Shown here one piece after another: positions 43,734-56,043 of a DNA stretch of 64,000 bases; the stretch's first letter is position 1; each line of letters starts with the position of its first letter. The DNA comes from Melitaea cinxia. Taxonomy: Eukaryota > Arthropoda > Insecta > Lepidoptera > Nymphalidae. The translations under genes and the position numbers were made by a program. Under the pieces are notes generated by a model. It did not search any database. It had not been told where the DNA came from and saw nothing but the letters and a program-made list of their open reading frames with translations. The DNA is taken from NCBI RefSeq assembly GCF_905220565.1, contig NC_059423.1:4956001-5020000 (forward strand), in the 5' to 3' direction.

Positions 43734-44718
43734 AATAAATACACGTCACTAGTCACGCATCTAGTACAATGTAGAATATCCAAACGAAACGTAAGATCAA
43801 TATTTACCGGTAGAACAGAAATTACCTACGAAAAATAGGATCACAATAAATATCTTCCACTTCTTTGGATGACTTTATATGTTATTCGGCAAAATAAATA
43901 CTAGGATCGACAGAATTCAAACCATTAGAAATCAGTCGTGCGATGTACATAAGCCCTGATTTGGGTCTGACATTTTTACTCTGTGCTCTTTCCCGTCAGT
44001 TAGTTTTCGTTAGTCAGGTAAATTCAGTTGTAGCTCGATTTTCAAATAAATCTGATAAAGTTGATTGTAAGACGGAGGTTCTATTATAAAAAATAATATA
44101 TGTTGAGAGGCACTCTATTTGTGTTTGTGTTTTTTTCTGTTTTCAGATTTGAGTAATTACGCATATGGATTAGAATGTGTGTGTGTGTGTGTGTGTGTGT
44201 GTTTATTCCCTATTCGATAAAAAATCTCAATTTCCTTTAATTCTTTGAGTATAATGTAATATGTGATAGATAGAAAATCCAATTTGTGAATAAAATCAAT
44301 CTCTTTCATTATTGTGTTTATACATTTAGGTTTTCTGTTACTTAAATAGTTCTAAAGCCGAAGCATGAACTACAAATAAATAAAGCATTATTTATATCGA
44401 AAAATTTTGGTTTAAAATTAACCTGGTGTAAATTCAAATGTGTCTCTATTCAACACAAAATTATCGAAAAATAAAATAATCCCTGTGTAAAAAAAAGAAT
44501 CGTCGATATGTCCGAACGGATGCACGGATGCTATAAGCATCACTCTGAATTGATGCACCAATTTGAATATTTCCCTTTTGTAATGGTCGTTAAGGTCAGA
44601 ACAAGGTTTGAATAAAAAAAATTGAAATATATAAAATAATATTTTTACAAAAAAAATGTATGACACGAAGTTCGCTAGTTTCGCTAGTGTAATATAAAGT
44701 TATGTATGGCAGAACTGT
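43734..44718. other. AT-rich spacer with (GT)n microsatellite
   Basis: (GT)n at about 44177-44202. The open frame at 44418-44666 has no domain or codon signature. Confidence 0.4.
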
Positions 44719-44727
44719 TAGAAGTCA

Positions 44728-45052
44728 ACACTTCAACAGCCTACAGTCCACTGCTGGACATAGGCCTCCACAAGTTCACACCATTTTTGGCGCTCATTTG
44801 TTTTGCCCATAGTCACCACGCTGGACATGCGGGTTGGTGACCGCAGAGCTGGCTTTGTCGCACCGAAGACCTGCTGCCCGTCTTCGGCCTGTGTATTTCA
44901 AAGCCAACAGTTGAATGGTTATCCCGCCATCGGTCGGCTTTTTAAGTTCCAAGATGGTAGTGGAACTGAGTTATTCCTTAGTCGCCTCTTACGACACCCA
45001 CGGGAAGAGAGTGGGTGGCTATATTCTTACTGCCGTAACCACACAGCAAAGC
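44728..45052 (-). mobile_element. Short RTE-derived element with 9-bp TSD
   Basis: TAGAAGTCA at 44719-44727 and 45053-45061. RTE tail at left, head (GCCGTAACCACACAGC) at right. Confidence 0.85.
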
Positions 45053-45061
45053 TAGAAGTCA

Positions 45062-46159
45062 GTAGCTTAAAGGATATTTGGTTAAAATAAACAAGCCTAT
45101 TATGAGGAGAGAGGCGAAGGTAAACATAAATGCTAGTATAACCGCAGAGATCTCCCAAAACGACAATAACACGAATCGAACGACCAAGTTACAAAATATT
45201 ATTACATAAGTTACATCCGTTTGAACAGTCGCAATATTATTTAGGGTGACTACAGACAAACGACAGTCGGGCATGAGATACGTTTTACAATTTAGCTAAG
45301 TTATTAGACTTTCCATTTTAGAAGAGCGTAAATTTCATTGCGTTTTTTGTCAAATTCACTCTCTTTTGAATCGAATTATGTTGTGAAGTGAAGTAAGGAA
45401 ACTCTTTTAAACAAAATCAATAGACCTACCACCTTGCTCTTTTGGAGGGGGGGGGGGGGATAATATACCTTTCTGTAGTGTCAAACGGGCGAAAACGTAG
45501 CGGTTCAAACGTTATAAAAAAAATTATTATCAAAAATATTCCGTATTTTTAAACGACTACCTGCTAAGGAGTTGAAATACCTACCTTTCCCCATAACACA
45601 TAGCATAAAAACCACCATATATTTAAGAAAGGTCGTAAACCGTTGTTATTTTTAAGTTATATGTCACTCGTGGGTAAACTTTGGACGTTAAAATACGATA
45701 ATATTTTGTTTATAATAAACACAAACAAATAATCATACGTCATCACCTTTACGTCTGAAAACCGTACAGTCTATAGACGTCCTTATGGTTTTTTATTAAT
45801 ACTTTCAGTTCTTTGACAATTTGTCTTGATGGAACTTAGCTATTCTTTGTAAGGGAAAAAACCACTCGCAAAAGTTACGAGACGTGATTGTAACTTATTT
45901 ATAGTAGACAAACAAGGAAGAGTACTGTTTTGATAGTCTAACAAAAAATAAAATAAAAAAGTTAGGTAACGATCTGTAAATATTCCTAAGTCGAGAGGTT
46001 TGTTTGTCCACGCTAATTTTAGGAAGGTTCGGGAAATAAAAATTCACTTTGAAATGGACGAGTGGTAGACGTCATCCAAACTTGTAATGAACTGAACCTA
46101 GAAGTCAAAATATCATACCAAATCCACTCACAGCTAGACCAAGAAATATAAGAAAAACA
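45062..46159. other. AT-rich spacer
   Basis: No gene. A G-run lies at about 45446-45460, and a family D trace (TTGTCCACGCTAATTTTAGG) near 46006. Confidence 0.4.
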
Positions 46160-46285
46160 TTTATTTATTTAAATTCTTTATTGTACAATAAATACACTAA
46201 TACAAGTGTGTACAAAAAGCGGGCTTAACGGTTATGCATTTTCTACCAGACAACCTTGGTATGTGCAATAATGTATCGTGTGTAG
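46160..46285 (-). repeat. 3' end of the CR1/L2-type LINE
   Basis: ATTTATTTATTTAAATTCTT and GCGGGCTTAACGG, then CTACCAGACAACCTTGG; matches 1628-1760 and the complement of 32490-32610. Confidence 0.7.
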
Positions 46286-46972
46286 ATGTACAATAAAAAA
46301 AATAACAACATAAGCATTATGGGTTAACAGATATTAATACAATGACGAAGACTTTGCCAGGTTATTTTGAGCGGTAGATGGAACCTAACATTTACATGCA
46401 TTCTGATGGAGGGTAGACCCACAAGAAAATGTGAATCGATTCGGTATCATGATGGTATTAAAACGAAAGTATCCTTACCATTACACTGATATGGACTTTT
46501 AAATCAAACATTACACATCGAAAGTGATTCATCCGTTTAGTATGATAAGGATGGTAAGAATCAATCACTTGATACTAATAAATTAATTATAAAGACGGAT
46601 TTTCCTCGAACGTGCTTATCTCAAGATCTACTCTACTAGATGTTTTGTTTTTGCGTCAGAAATATTGCTTATTGACAAACATTACCTTTATACTTATAAT
46701 AAAACTGTTATATATCAGATTCTGTATTCCACTGTTATAGACTAAGAAAAAAGTAATATTCTGTAGTTATTTTCGCGAATTTTCAAAATAAAAAAAAAAA
46801 CTTTTGCTTTATTACTTAACTTATACGAGTATGTTACACAACTTTGTGAGCTATCAGTGAATTCTTGGTATGACTTATCAATTGGATACATTAAAATTAC
46901 TTAAACAATGGTATAAACTGAGCTAGGTCGACCTTCGGGTATTTTGATATTGGCATACAATTTAAAAATCTC
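46286..46972. other. AT-rich spacer
   Basis: No gene recognised. Confidence 0.4.
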
Positions 46973-47040
46973 TGATCCTTCTCCTACATGGGGAAAGAGG
47001 TCTATTGCCCAGTAGTGGGATATTACAGGCTGAAGCGTAT
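46973..47040 (+). repeat. SINE B tail fragment
   Basis: GATCCTTCTCCTACATGGGG and TATTACAGGCTGAAGC, the tail in sense orientation. Confidence 0.7.
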
Positions 47041-47239
47041 ACAATTTAAAAATAAATGATTATATGTAAACTATTTAATATAATTATTCAAATTTTTGGT
47101 TAAAAGTTAGTTTATTGAGGTAAATAAGAAAAATTTGACTCAAAATTTAAGAGCAGCCCTATAGAAGCAACTTCTTAGCCGGTCAATATTGTCAATCTAT
47201 TGATCAAATGTTGTTTTCAAGTAGTTTTGTGTTTCTTTG

Positions 47240-47350
47240 GCTAGGTAGTGTTAAGGTACCAGAGCTTCTAGCGAGCGTAAAGGATAATGTCAGCAACGCG
47301 CTTGCATTACGCTTACAATCAAGTGGATCGCACGCTCGTTTGTATGTCAA
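47240..47350 (+). repeat. Family C repeat, decayed
   Basis: GGCTAGGTAGTGTTAAGGTA, CAACGCGCTTGCATTACGC and CGCACGCTCGTTTG. Confidence 0.5.
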
Positions 47351-48294
47351 ATGGAAATTACCCAGCAGTAAAAAAAAACAAATTTGTTTAATAGCCTATT
47401 TTATTTTTTATATACCGGTATTTTCTAAGGCCGCCTATAAAATATTCTGAGTCGTTTAGTTCTGCAATTAGCATGCTGTTTTGCATAAAATTAGCATAGT
47501 GATACCCTTGCGTGATCTTATTTGCAAATTTATGCCGAAAATTTTCATTTCCACCTATTACTAATTGTGGAGAAAATAAATTTGGCTCCCAAGTAGTTTA
47601 ACCGACTTTAAAAGAGGAAAAGTTTTAATTTCGACGACCTCGCTGAAAGTCATTACGTACATGCTCGTGTTAATGTCCCAGACCAAGATTTAATCTCGTC
47701 AATTTTATTTTAATATTATGGTTTTTAATATTATGGTTTTTAAGTATTATTGAAATTTAATTTTAAAGAAAATGATATAATGAATTAAAAAACGCAACAG
47801 AATATTTATTTATTTATTTATTCATTTATTTTATTTTCTTACATCTAATATTACAGGCATAACCCAATTCATTAGACATAGTAAAGGATATATATTAAAC
47901 TTTATTTTTATTTAGTAGAAACAGTATTTTAAATCAAGCACTTAAATTTTTTCACCTTTTTTGGAAATTTTAGATTATTTTTTTTATGATTTGTTTTTTG
48001 GTGATATCGATTTTTTTTTCTTTTTTTGATTCGTTTTTTTTTTTGTAGTCTATATTACTGCTGTTATTCTTTTTGTGTAAAAACTGTCTGCGATTTGTGT
48101 GATGGCCCAAATAAACGTGTTTCTTTCTTCCTTCTTTCTTAAAAAACAATTTAATAGGTACTCTAACTATATAACAAGATTTTTTCCTTGATAACATTAA
48201 CTCTGAAATCTAATGGAACATAGAATTAAAAATAATAAAAAAGCGCGTGAAAATAAATGTTGTTCGGGTATATTTCCATTTAGGTATGTAGCTG
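47351..48294. other. AT-rich spacer with low-complexity runs
   Basis: (TTTA)n near 47804-47835 and T-rich stretches. The open frame at 47970-48197 is low complexity. Confidence 0.4.
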
Positions 48295-48685
48295 AGGTGT
48301 TTCACTGTGGTATGGCAGAGCAGAAATTATCCTGCTCAAAATCTGGAACAGCCATCGGGGTGCTCTAGATTACCCAACGAGTAATGCTATCAAGATGAAT
48401 AAATATGTATGCGTTAGGGCACAGCAGGATGTATCCAGCACAAAATCTGGAGCAGCCTGACTGGAAGAGTACTTCGATCTTACAGAAGATGACAGCTAAA
48501 TAATACTGTTCTCAAGCAGTGTTGTATTCCTGTGGTGAGTAAGGTGACCAAAGCACCTGGGAGGGTTTTTGGGGTAGGGTTGGCAACGCGCTTGCAATGC
48601 TTCTTATGTTGCAGGCGCCCGTAGGCTATGGTAATCGATTGCCATTAGGTGGGCCGTCCGCTTCTTCGCCGACCAACTAAATTAC
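48295..48685 (+). repeat. Family C repeat, longest copy
   Basis: Two related 5' segments in a row (AAATCTGGAACAGCCATCGG and AAATCTGGAGCAGCCTGACT), then GATGACAGCTAAATAATACT, GGCAACGCGCTTGCAATGC and GCCGTCCGCTTCTTCGCCGA. Confidence 0.75.
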
Positions 48686-48893
48686 GTATTTTGTCTCCTA
48701 AGAGTATTAAAGAACCTTTTAAATTTAGCCACTTACAAAATTCCTTTTGATTTTTAGACAATGGTAAAGCTTCTCTCAATAAATAATTAGATATCGAAGT
48801 CTTTTCAATATTTTCCAATAAATTAGAGTACGCTTTTCAAGTAATGTATCGTATTTCAAAAGAAGCTTTCAAAATGTTTCATTTAATTTTTTT

Positions 48894-49205
48894 ACTAGCT
48901 GCCCGCGACTTCGTCCGCGTGTAATGTAAATAAAAGTTATTTTTCAGTTCGCATTGTTATAAAATAAATAAATTTCTAAAATAAAAGTAGTCTAAGTTAC
49001 TCCTTATTACATCAGCTATCTCCCAGTGAAAGTCCCGGTAACATCGGTCCAGCCGTTTCAACAGACAGACAGACAGCGAGACAAAAATTGTAAAAAATGT
49101 TATTTTGGTATATGTATCGTGTAAATTCATATGCATTTAGTAAAAAGCGGTTATTTTAATATTAGAAACAGACACTCCAATTTTATTTATTTGTAAAGAT
49201 AAAAT
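48894..49205 (+). repeat. Family D repeat, uninterrupted reference copy
   Basis: ACTAGCTGCCCGCGACTTCG head; CAGTGAAAGTCCCGGTAACA; end AGACACTCCAATTTTATTTA. Confidence 0.75.
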
Positions 49206-49829
49206 GTAACAGAATTTTTTATTCGTGTCTTCGTGACATGGACACTTAAGTATTAAGCAAATATTGCAGACAAAATATTGGGAATGAGACGCTAAATAAT
49301 AATAAAATATTTAATTTAGAAACATATGAGGCAATCCCTATGTACTGATGAAGGTATATATAAGGATATCGTAAATTGAAGTCTTATCGAGTCAGGGCGT
49401 GTAGAGTCAAAAATTTGACTATACGCGGCCAATCTCTTCCTTTCAAATATCAGTTGATAATAATCGAATCCAATGTTAAACAACTTTAGTAAGGTTATGA
49501 GTAAAACTGTATTATTCAGCTTTATTAACATAACCAACATACTAAAATTTCTATCCTATTTATATACGTGTGGCTGGATAATACTCAATAGTATTCCATT
49601 AGAGCCTTGTTGAAATGACACCCTTACGAATGTACTAATCGGAAGGGAGACGATGGGAACCGTTAATGAGTTCCGTTCTCGAGATACGATATTTCCTATG
49701 TGATCTGAAAAATCTCGAAGGTGTTTTATATCCACTTCAAATATGAAAATATTTATTTATTTGGACAGAATAAAATATTTTGAAATCTAAAGCATCCCGA
49801 TTGGTAAACTTCGTAACAATTCAGCCACT
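49206..49829. other. AT-rich spacer
   Basis: No gene recognised. Confidence 0.4.
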
Positions 49830-49912
49830 GACATTCTACTGCTAGGCAAAAGCCTCTCTCTCGTCGAATTAGAAGGATTGGTCCTTTATCCATCACGCTA
49901 CTTCGGAACACC
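49830..49912 (-). repeat. SINE B tail fragment, decayed
   Basis: GACATTCTACTGCTAGGCAA and AGAAGGATTGGTCCTTTATC. Confidence 0.5.
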
Positions 49913-50029
49913 TGTAACTCCTCGGTTCTTTTCCATTTTATTTTCTGTTATAGATCTACAGGAACACAGAACGATTTGAAAGCTTAATTATTTATTTAGG
50001 AGTTAAGGCAACGTTACAGAAGATCGCAG

Positions 50030-50160
50030 CTGTCACGAGTATGATAACTAGTGCTCCGAATAGGCTTCGGTTGGTAGGCCGGTGATCCGCTTGCAATACT
50101 CTTGGCGTTGCAGTCATCCATATGCTTATCATCTGATAAACCGCACGTTTTTTCGTCACC
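50030..50160 (+). repeat. Family C repeat, decayed
   Basis: CTTGCAATACTCTTGGCGTT and GCAGTCATCCATATGC, then a trace of the GCCG-type end. Confidence 0.4.
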
Positions 50161-50169
50161 GCAGTAGCA

Positions 50170-50605
50170 CAAAGAAATAAAAGAAACTGCCCAAGTGCGA
50201 GTTGGACTCGCGCACCGAGAGTTCCGTACAAAAAATTATTATTTTTTTAAAATTATAATTATGGTGTAACAATGTTTCTTTTATCTGTGCTATAAGACGT
50301 TGCTTTGTACCAAATTTCAAGATTCTGAGTTCACGGAAAAGTACCCTGTAAGTTTTGATTCTCTTGCGAGTGTCAAAATTCGCAACATAAACGGCTGTAT
50401 CTTTTGATTGCGTTGGCTTAGAAGTTTGATTTTTCCCAGTTCCAAAAAACCTTAGACTTGAGTATTTGATATGAATTTCAGCTTGATACCTCCACGAGTT
50501 CCTGAGAAAAAGGGTTTTGATAGACAGATGGATAACAAAGTAATCCTATAAGGGTACCGTTTTTTCCTTTTGAGTTACGGAACTCTAAAAACGGACAAGT
50601 AATTT
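50170..50605 (+). mobile_element. Candidate MITE with GGTTCCGTAC-type inverted ends
   Basis: Left GTGCGAGTTGGACTCGCGCA and GAGAGTTCCGTA; right GGTACCGTTTTTTCC and TACGGAACTCT. The GAGAGTTCCGTA / TACGGAACTCTA ends are inverted. Non-coding inside. A related scrap (AGGGTTCCGTGGATATTATG) lies near 63881. Confidence 0.6.
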
Positions 50606-51424
50606 TGATTCAAAAAGTATATAAGTTTCCTGTTCATATTAAGATTCATTGGCAGTCTTGCACCAGTAAAGCGTGCCCTTGGCAGTCTCCCAATCAGGTA
50701 GACAGATGAACTTTAAAAAGTCACGGTTTATCTGCGCTGTCTAGCGTGTTACAGTTGGAAATCCTTACAAGAGTGGTACGATAGTGTAGTAGCGTATTAA
50801 CCTTTGGCAGGTAAATACTGTCTATATAGCATGATGTAGCAGATGTAGAACGATGTTTTAAAGCCTGTATCAGGTTTTGTATCAAAATTGTGTTCTCCCA
50901 GTGTTTCTAGTTATTACAGTTCATGATTCTGTACTGAACCGTAGACTGCAGTTTTAAAATCGCGGTATTTAAATCAAACTAATAATTTAAGAGACGGTGG
51001 TTTTGTTGGAAATAAATCTGCTGGTTTTTTTTTTTACATTGGTAGCATTTCATTATTTTTGTTTAGAATACCATAAAAAAGATAAATAAGCCCAAGATTA
51101 TCCCACGATTGAAATTTAAAAAAATATCAGGAGAAACGATCCAGTGACTAGTCCAAACAGAAAGATTATTTAGACGCGTTTGCGTAGCTGTCATGTTATA
51201 GCGCTGGCGGTCGTGGATTTGATTCTCGCACATGGCACACGTATTGGCCGGACGGCGTTTATGTTTGTGCAATGTGTGGTTCTTGTGTCGAGGCACATGA
51301 GGAATTTCTACTGGGAGTAGTGGAGTGTGAGGCGTTTTTTTATTTGTCTTTTATTTTCTTAAGAATAGACACGGTGTTCTGTCTCTAATGTACATATATA
51401 TATATATATAATGAACGCTTCACA
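50606..51424. other. AT-rich spacer
   Basis: No gene recognised. (TA)n at about 51393-51410. Confidence 0.4.
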
Positions 51425-51618
51425 CTTAACGGATCCCCCATTAGGATTTTCTCCTTTGTTGGGGGGTCCGGAAACACACACAATACACAAACACAACGCC
51501 CGGACTACGACTAACATCTATATGGTCGATACAAATGTATGTCGTGAGCGGGAACCGAACCCGCGACCGCTAGCGTAACAGCCAGTGCTATGACCGCTGC
51601 GCCAACGCGTCGTCAAAT
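51425..51618 (-). mobile_element. SINE B, head-containing copy with a different body
   Basis: Minus-strand head: GACGACGCGTTGGCGCAGCG (A box) and GCGGGTTCGGTTCCCGCTCA (B box). The body (GGACCCCCCAACAAAGG, complement at 51450-51470) differs from the 60145 copy, so this is a subfamily. Confidence 0.65.
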
Positions 51619-51855
51619 ATAATTACTATATATAACTAGAAAAATAAAAAAAATGTATAATATATTTTTTTAACTTTTTACCATTTTCAGAGGCCAAAAG
51701 CACTAATCTACATAGGTAGATATATAAATATAGTATAGTGATTTAGTAAAGAATAGTAACAATATATAAATGTAATATTTACTAAATATATTTAGTGTAT
51801 TTATTATATGTTAGATATATTTTTTACATATTTAATATCGTTAAAGTAACAGAAA

Positions 51856-51895
51856 GCTGGGATGGTCCGACTGACAGCAGTCGGACCATCCCAGC
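51856..51895. repeat. Perfect 18-bp hairpin, GC-rich
   Basis: GCTGGGATGGTCCGACTG at 51856-51873, loop ACAG, exact inverse at 51878-51895. It stands out from the AT-rich flanks. The right arm belongs to the repeat also seen at 38660; the left arm is extra. Confidence 0.9.
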
Positions 51896-52340
51896 AATTC
51901 AAGACGGTTTTAGAACTGCTGGTCTGAAGTTAAACTATTGTAAAAGAAAACAATTGTGTTTGGTCGCAAACGAAAAAACACCGACTTCAATTACATCGAC
52001 AAGTAATAGACGAAACGTAAGTAGACGAAAACATTAACAAACGCACTAGTCGTCACTATGTTTTTCGAGAGTTTCCTCCGATTTCTCTGGGATTCCATCA
52101 TCAGGTCCAGGTTATCTTATCACAGTACTACCCTTGGGATATCTACTTTCCAACAAATTTTTTTTTATCAAAATCGGTTCATAAACGACGAAGTTATCCC
52201 TAACTACCTACTACTACTAAGACCTAACATACATAAAAAAAATGTATATATATATATATACCATATATAGTAACAAATATTTATGTAGTAAAACTGACAT
52301 GAGCTAGTAAGAGCCCGTGAATGTTGTAAATAGAATTTAA
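51896..52340 (+). repeat. Unclassified repeat (as at 38660) interrupted by family E
   Basis: TTTAGAACTGCTGGTCTGAA before the interruption and AGCCCGTGAATGTTGTAAAT after it are contiguous in the 38660 copy. Confidence 0.55.
51948..52235 (+). repeat. Family E repeat, inserted in the preceding repeat
   Basis: ATTGTGTTTGGTCGCAAACG head, ACCGACTTCAATTACATCGA, and GATTCCATCATCAGGTCCAG inside. The usual right end is replaced by sequence leading to (AT)n. Confidence 0.6.
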
Positions 52341-53694
52341 AAAAAAATAACATTTAAGTCAGAGTGTATGAGTTTAATTTCATTTAATTTGGCAAAGAAA
52401 TCCGTTTAAAAAATATCTGTGAGTTTTGGAGTTCGCGTTACTTAGATGGAAAATTTCATCTGAATTATGTTCTAATTTGGGTGTATGAAAGAAAATGTAA
52501 AAATCATTTTTTTTATTTAAATATAAAGATGTTTTTTTAGTATTTACAAACTTCTTATATGTTATCTATATTTTTTACTTAAATATCTTATTATAAATTG
52601 ACTTAATTTTAATGTTAGTAACTTTTTATGTGACTAGGTTTTGTGATTTGCACTTATCACTTTGAAAAAACGCGGTACTTTTTTTTGTTTGAAATTGAAC
52701 TTATTATTTTAGCTGTTCTTTTTTATATTTGTTTATCAATGAAATAAAAAAGTAGTTAGTAGTTTATGAAGACTATAGTTTCTTTCAAAAGTAGTCTTTT
52801 AAAAGTAGTTGTAGTAAATTTAGTTGCTTTTTTAAGTAAAAACTTAACAGTCTTTAACTTATAACTTTAAATGTTTTCGGTAAAAAGTACAAAACCTTAT
52901 AAAATTTTATTTATTAGCGACTAAACAAAATTATGTAAGCCGACATGTATAAACTTTCACAACTAAAATGAGGTTCTAATATATATTTTTTTTTATTTAA
53001 TTCGAAATTTATATCAAAAAAAATATATGACTAATTTCCATTTTTAAATGCATACCTCCGAAGACTCATCCTCAAAGTTCGTAAAATCACACTAACACAA
53101 AAAGTATACACGAACAAATCTATATCCTAATATACACTGAGTCAAAATTTAAATTTCGAATTCGAATATTACATAGAATCACATTTTAAAAATGGAACGC
53201 CGCATCGTATATTCGAAAAACATAAATATTAGAGACCAGCAAACAAGCTAAAGCCTTCGGTTTCGTGAATAGACTGACTTTTGCCGGTTATTGCGTTTCA
53301 TACGAATCGAATTATTTCAAAGGAAACCGCACGTTACAGACTTATTCATAGAGCACAGTTTCGTTTTAACAATTTTCCTGTATCAACCCCTAATATTTTG
53401 TCAGCATAAAAACGACTTTATAACTTTATATTTAGAGATATTTTCGTATGAATATATATTTGTATGAAATATACAATTATGATACAAATTGTTCTTCCTG
53501 TAACAGTCCCTAAAACCTCTAATGATCAAGAAAGGTTTTCACGCAATTATGATGTAATTAGTGTTACATATAATTGATGTACATAGGTCTGTGTTGGGCG
53601 TTTTGTAATTAAAATATAATGAGATGATTTTAAGGACGTAGGTATTGGTAATAAATCAAATATATGAGAAAATAATAATATTAATGCATTTCAG
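52341..53694. other. AT-rich spacer
   Basis: Very AT-rich, no repeat family or gene recognised over 1.3 kb. Confidence 0.45.
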
Positions 53695-53740
53695 TCAGCT
53701 CAGCCTATTGCAGTCCACTGCTGGACATAGGCCTCCCATA
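53695..53740 (-). repeat. RTE 3'-end fragment
   Basis: AGCCTATTGCAGTCCACTGC and TGGACATAGGCCTCC only. Confidence 0.7.
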
Positions 53741-53854
53741 TAGGCATTTATTTGAAATATAGTTAGGTAGGTCCAGTGTTTCCTGATTCGTTAGGTTCAA
53801 ACTGAAACTTAGGTAGTAACTGTAGCACTTTAGCAAAACTTTTTTACAGCTTTT

Positions 53855-54030
53855 TTACAGCTTGACTGGGAAAGTACCTCAACCTTCCAGAAGATGACAG
53901 CTAAATAACCCTGCAATCAAGTAGTGTTTTGTTCTGGTATAAAGCTTGCAAGCAGTAGCTCCTGGGAAGGGTCTGGAGTAAGTCGGCAACGCGCTTACGA
54001 TGCTTCTGGTGTTGCAGGTCTATAGTCTAT
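53855..54030 (+). repeat. Family C repeat
   Basis: AGATGACAGCTAAATAACCC, GTCGGCAACGCGCTTACGAT and GCTTCTGGTGTTGCAGG. Confidence 0.65.
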
Positions 54031-54842
54031 TGTATGAAAATTATGTATGTATGAATAAATATATGCCGATATTTCAATTTACATATGTAGTGAAAAATCC
54101 ACTCATACATTGTAAAGACATTTGTTAATCAAATTTGTACTTTAATCCATATAAATAAAGTTTAAGCTTCTGTATTATAAATTTTCAAGTAACTGACTTT
54201 CAGAAGCTACTAAAAGTAAATGTTATTGTTATTAACCCTATATTCATAATAATAAAGTTGCTTTTTCGATGACATTGTAGAGATGTATTCATTTATTAAG
54301 AATTTTATACCTTATTTCCATATCCATAAAGACGAGTTTTGTCTTTATTTCGAAAATGAAAATTTATTTAAAACTAATTTTATTATTTTAAAAGATAGTT
54401 CAGAAATATTTGATTCAATTTTAGTTATGACATTGCAAATACCGATATACATTGAAATGTAAAATTACTTTATATAAAAATGTGCCTTACTTTTCTTGAT
54501 ATAAGGAAGATAATCGTTTGTATCGTTTTGAGGTTCTATTTGTTATCTTAAAAGGCTTCAACTAGTCTAACATATCTTTAGTGTAGCGTAGTACCGTAAA
54601 GTCGTCTGCAGGTTATTTTAATTAAAATTACAAAATTTAAATTTTCTTATTTAGTATTTATTTTAAGTTAAGTCTCCAGATTTAGTAAAATAATAATATT
54701 CCATGTTTAAAAATTGAACAGAAAATAATAAATGAAGTCGCCATATTTGATTTGTTATTTTTTTTAACAAACTTGACATGCGCATGTCTCTAAGCTGTAC
54801 GCGATATAAGTCTAATGGCAATATAATAATATTTTTATTAAT
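54031..54842. other. AT-rich spacer
   Basis: No gene recognised. Confidence 0.4.
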
Positions 54843-55112
54843 TGACTAGCTGACCCGGCGAACTTCGTATCGCCTAACAGTGACTTTTAAGTATTATCAC
54901 AAATCTTTTGTATGGGAGTATAGAAAAGTGTTGTTTTTAGACTTTTTCAGAAAATTTTAATTTTTTTTTTTTTTGAATTTTTCTCTCCGTAAGAACCATC
55001 CTCGTACTTCAAGGAATATTTTAAAAAAAGAATTAGCGAAATCGGTCCAACCGTTCTCGAGTTTTGCACTTTGCAACACATTCAGCGACTCATTTTTATA
55101 TTATAAGATATA
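54843..55112 (+). repeat. Family D-like repeat (CCCGGCGAACTTCG subtype)
   Basis: GACTAGCTGACCCGGCGAAC head, AAATCGGTCCAACCGTTCTC inside, ATTTTTATATTATAAGATAT end. Confidence 0.6.
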
Positions 55113-55227
55113 CAAAACTATTTAGACTTTGCTTTCGACTTTTGATCTAAAACATATTATTCGATGCATGGTGAAAATTAATGATAAAAATTCTTGAATT
55201 TAGTGGCGCAACGATATACCATTTTTT

Positions 55228-55392
55228 TTAATAATAATTACTGCAGAGTTACTTGACGATTCTTCTCTCCAGAACCTACATTTCAAATTGGTGGTAGCTT
55301 CACTATTAACTGTAATTAATTAAAAACAACAAATATAATTTTAATTTGTAAAATAACGAAAGTAGCTTTTGGTTTTTGTTTTGATTTACTTA
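55228..55392 (+). repeat. Jockey-type LINE 3' end fragment
   Basis: ACTGCAGAGTTACTTGACGA, TTTTAATTTGTAAAATAACG and a decayed TTTTGA tail. Confidence 0.65.
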
Positions 55393-55744
55393 CTATATTC
55401 ATACATCCAAACAAACAAAAAAAAAATGTTCTAAGACGATTTTAACAAGTCATCAGATTAAGTTTAACTTATTACTACTAACTACTTAACTGTTACTTGC
55501 ATAAATACAAGTGCTATACAAAGGTATTAGAGAAAGCCCAGTCCTGTATAACGCCAGACTAACCACAGTAGGGATTTGACTGCGGCTACCTTTGTTCCTC
55601 AGAATGAGGTACGCCTCCAAAATTGAATAGCAAAAACAGTAATCCCGTTGATGAAAACTGAATAAAGGCCTGTATCACCGGTTGTGGATAACGCTATCTG
55701 ATGGATAATGGTATTCAACAGATAAAATTATTATTTTTTTTTAC
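55393..55744. other. Spacer
   Basis: No gene recognised. A moderately GC-rich stretch near 55540-55620 is unassigned. Confidence 0.35.
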
Positions 55745-55871
55745 TTCAGCCTGTAATATCCCACTACTGAGCATAGGTCTCTTTCAGCATCTATTAGGTG
55801 TACATCATAACAACCGGGACCGACGGCTTAACGTGCTCTCCGAAACACGGTAGGCAGACCCATTTTCATTT
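55745..55871 (-). repeat. SINE B, tail and part of the body
   Basis: AGCCTGTAATATCCCACTAC and CGGGACCGACGGCTTAACGT, interrupted at its right by a short RTE insertion. Confidence 0.65.
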
Positions 55872-56030
55872 CATCATCATCATTTTAGCCTATTGCAGTC
55901 AACTGCTGGACATAGGCCTCCACAAGTTCGCACCAAAAATGGCGCGAACTCATGTGTGCTGCCCATAGTCACCACGCTGGGCGGGTTGGTGACCACAACG
56001 CTGGCTTTGTCGCACCAATGACGCTGCTGC
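55872..56030 (-). mobile_element. Short RTE-derived element, 5' truncated, 13-bp TSD
   Basis: CCCATTTTCATTT at 55859-55871 and 56031-56043. (ATG)n side at left. Inserted next to a SINE B body. Confidence 0.85.
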
Positions 56031-56043
56031 CCCATTTTCATTT

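Noticed and set aside
51063..51296. 77-codon minus-strand frame
   Set aside because: AT-rich, no domain, overlaps repeat-like sequence; no support beyond being open.
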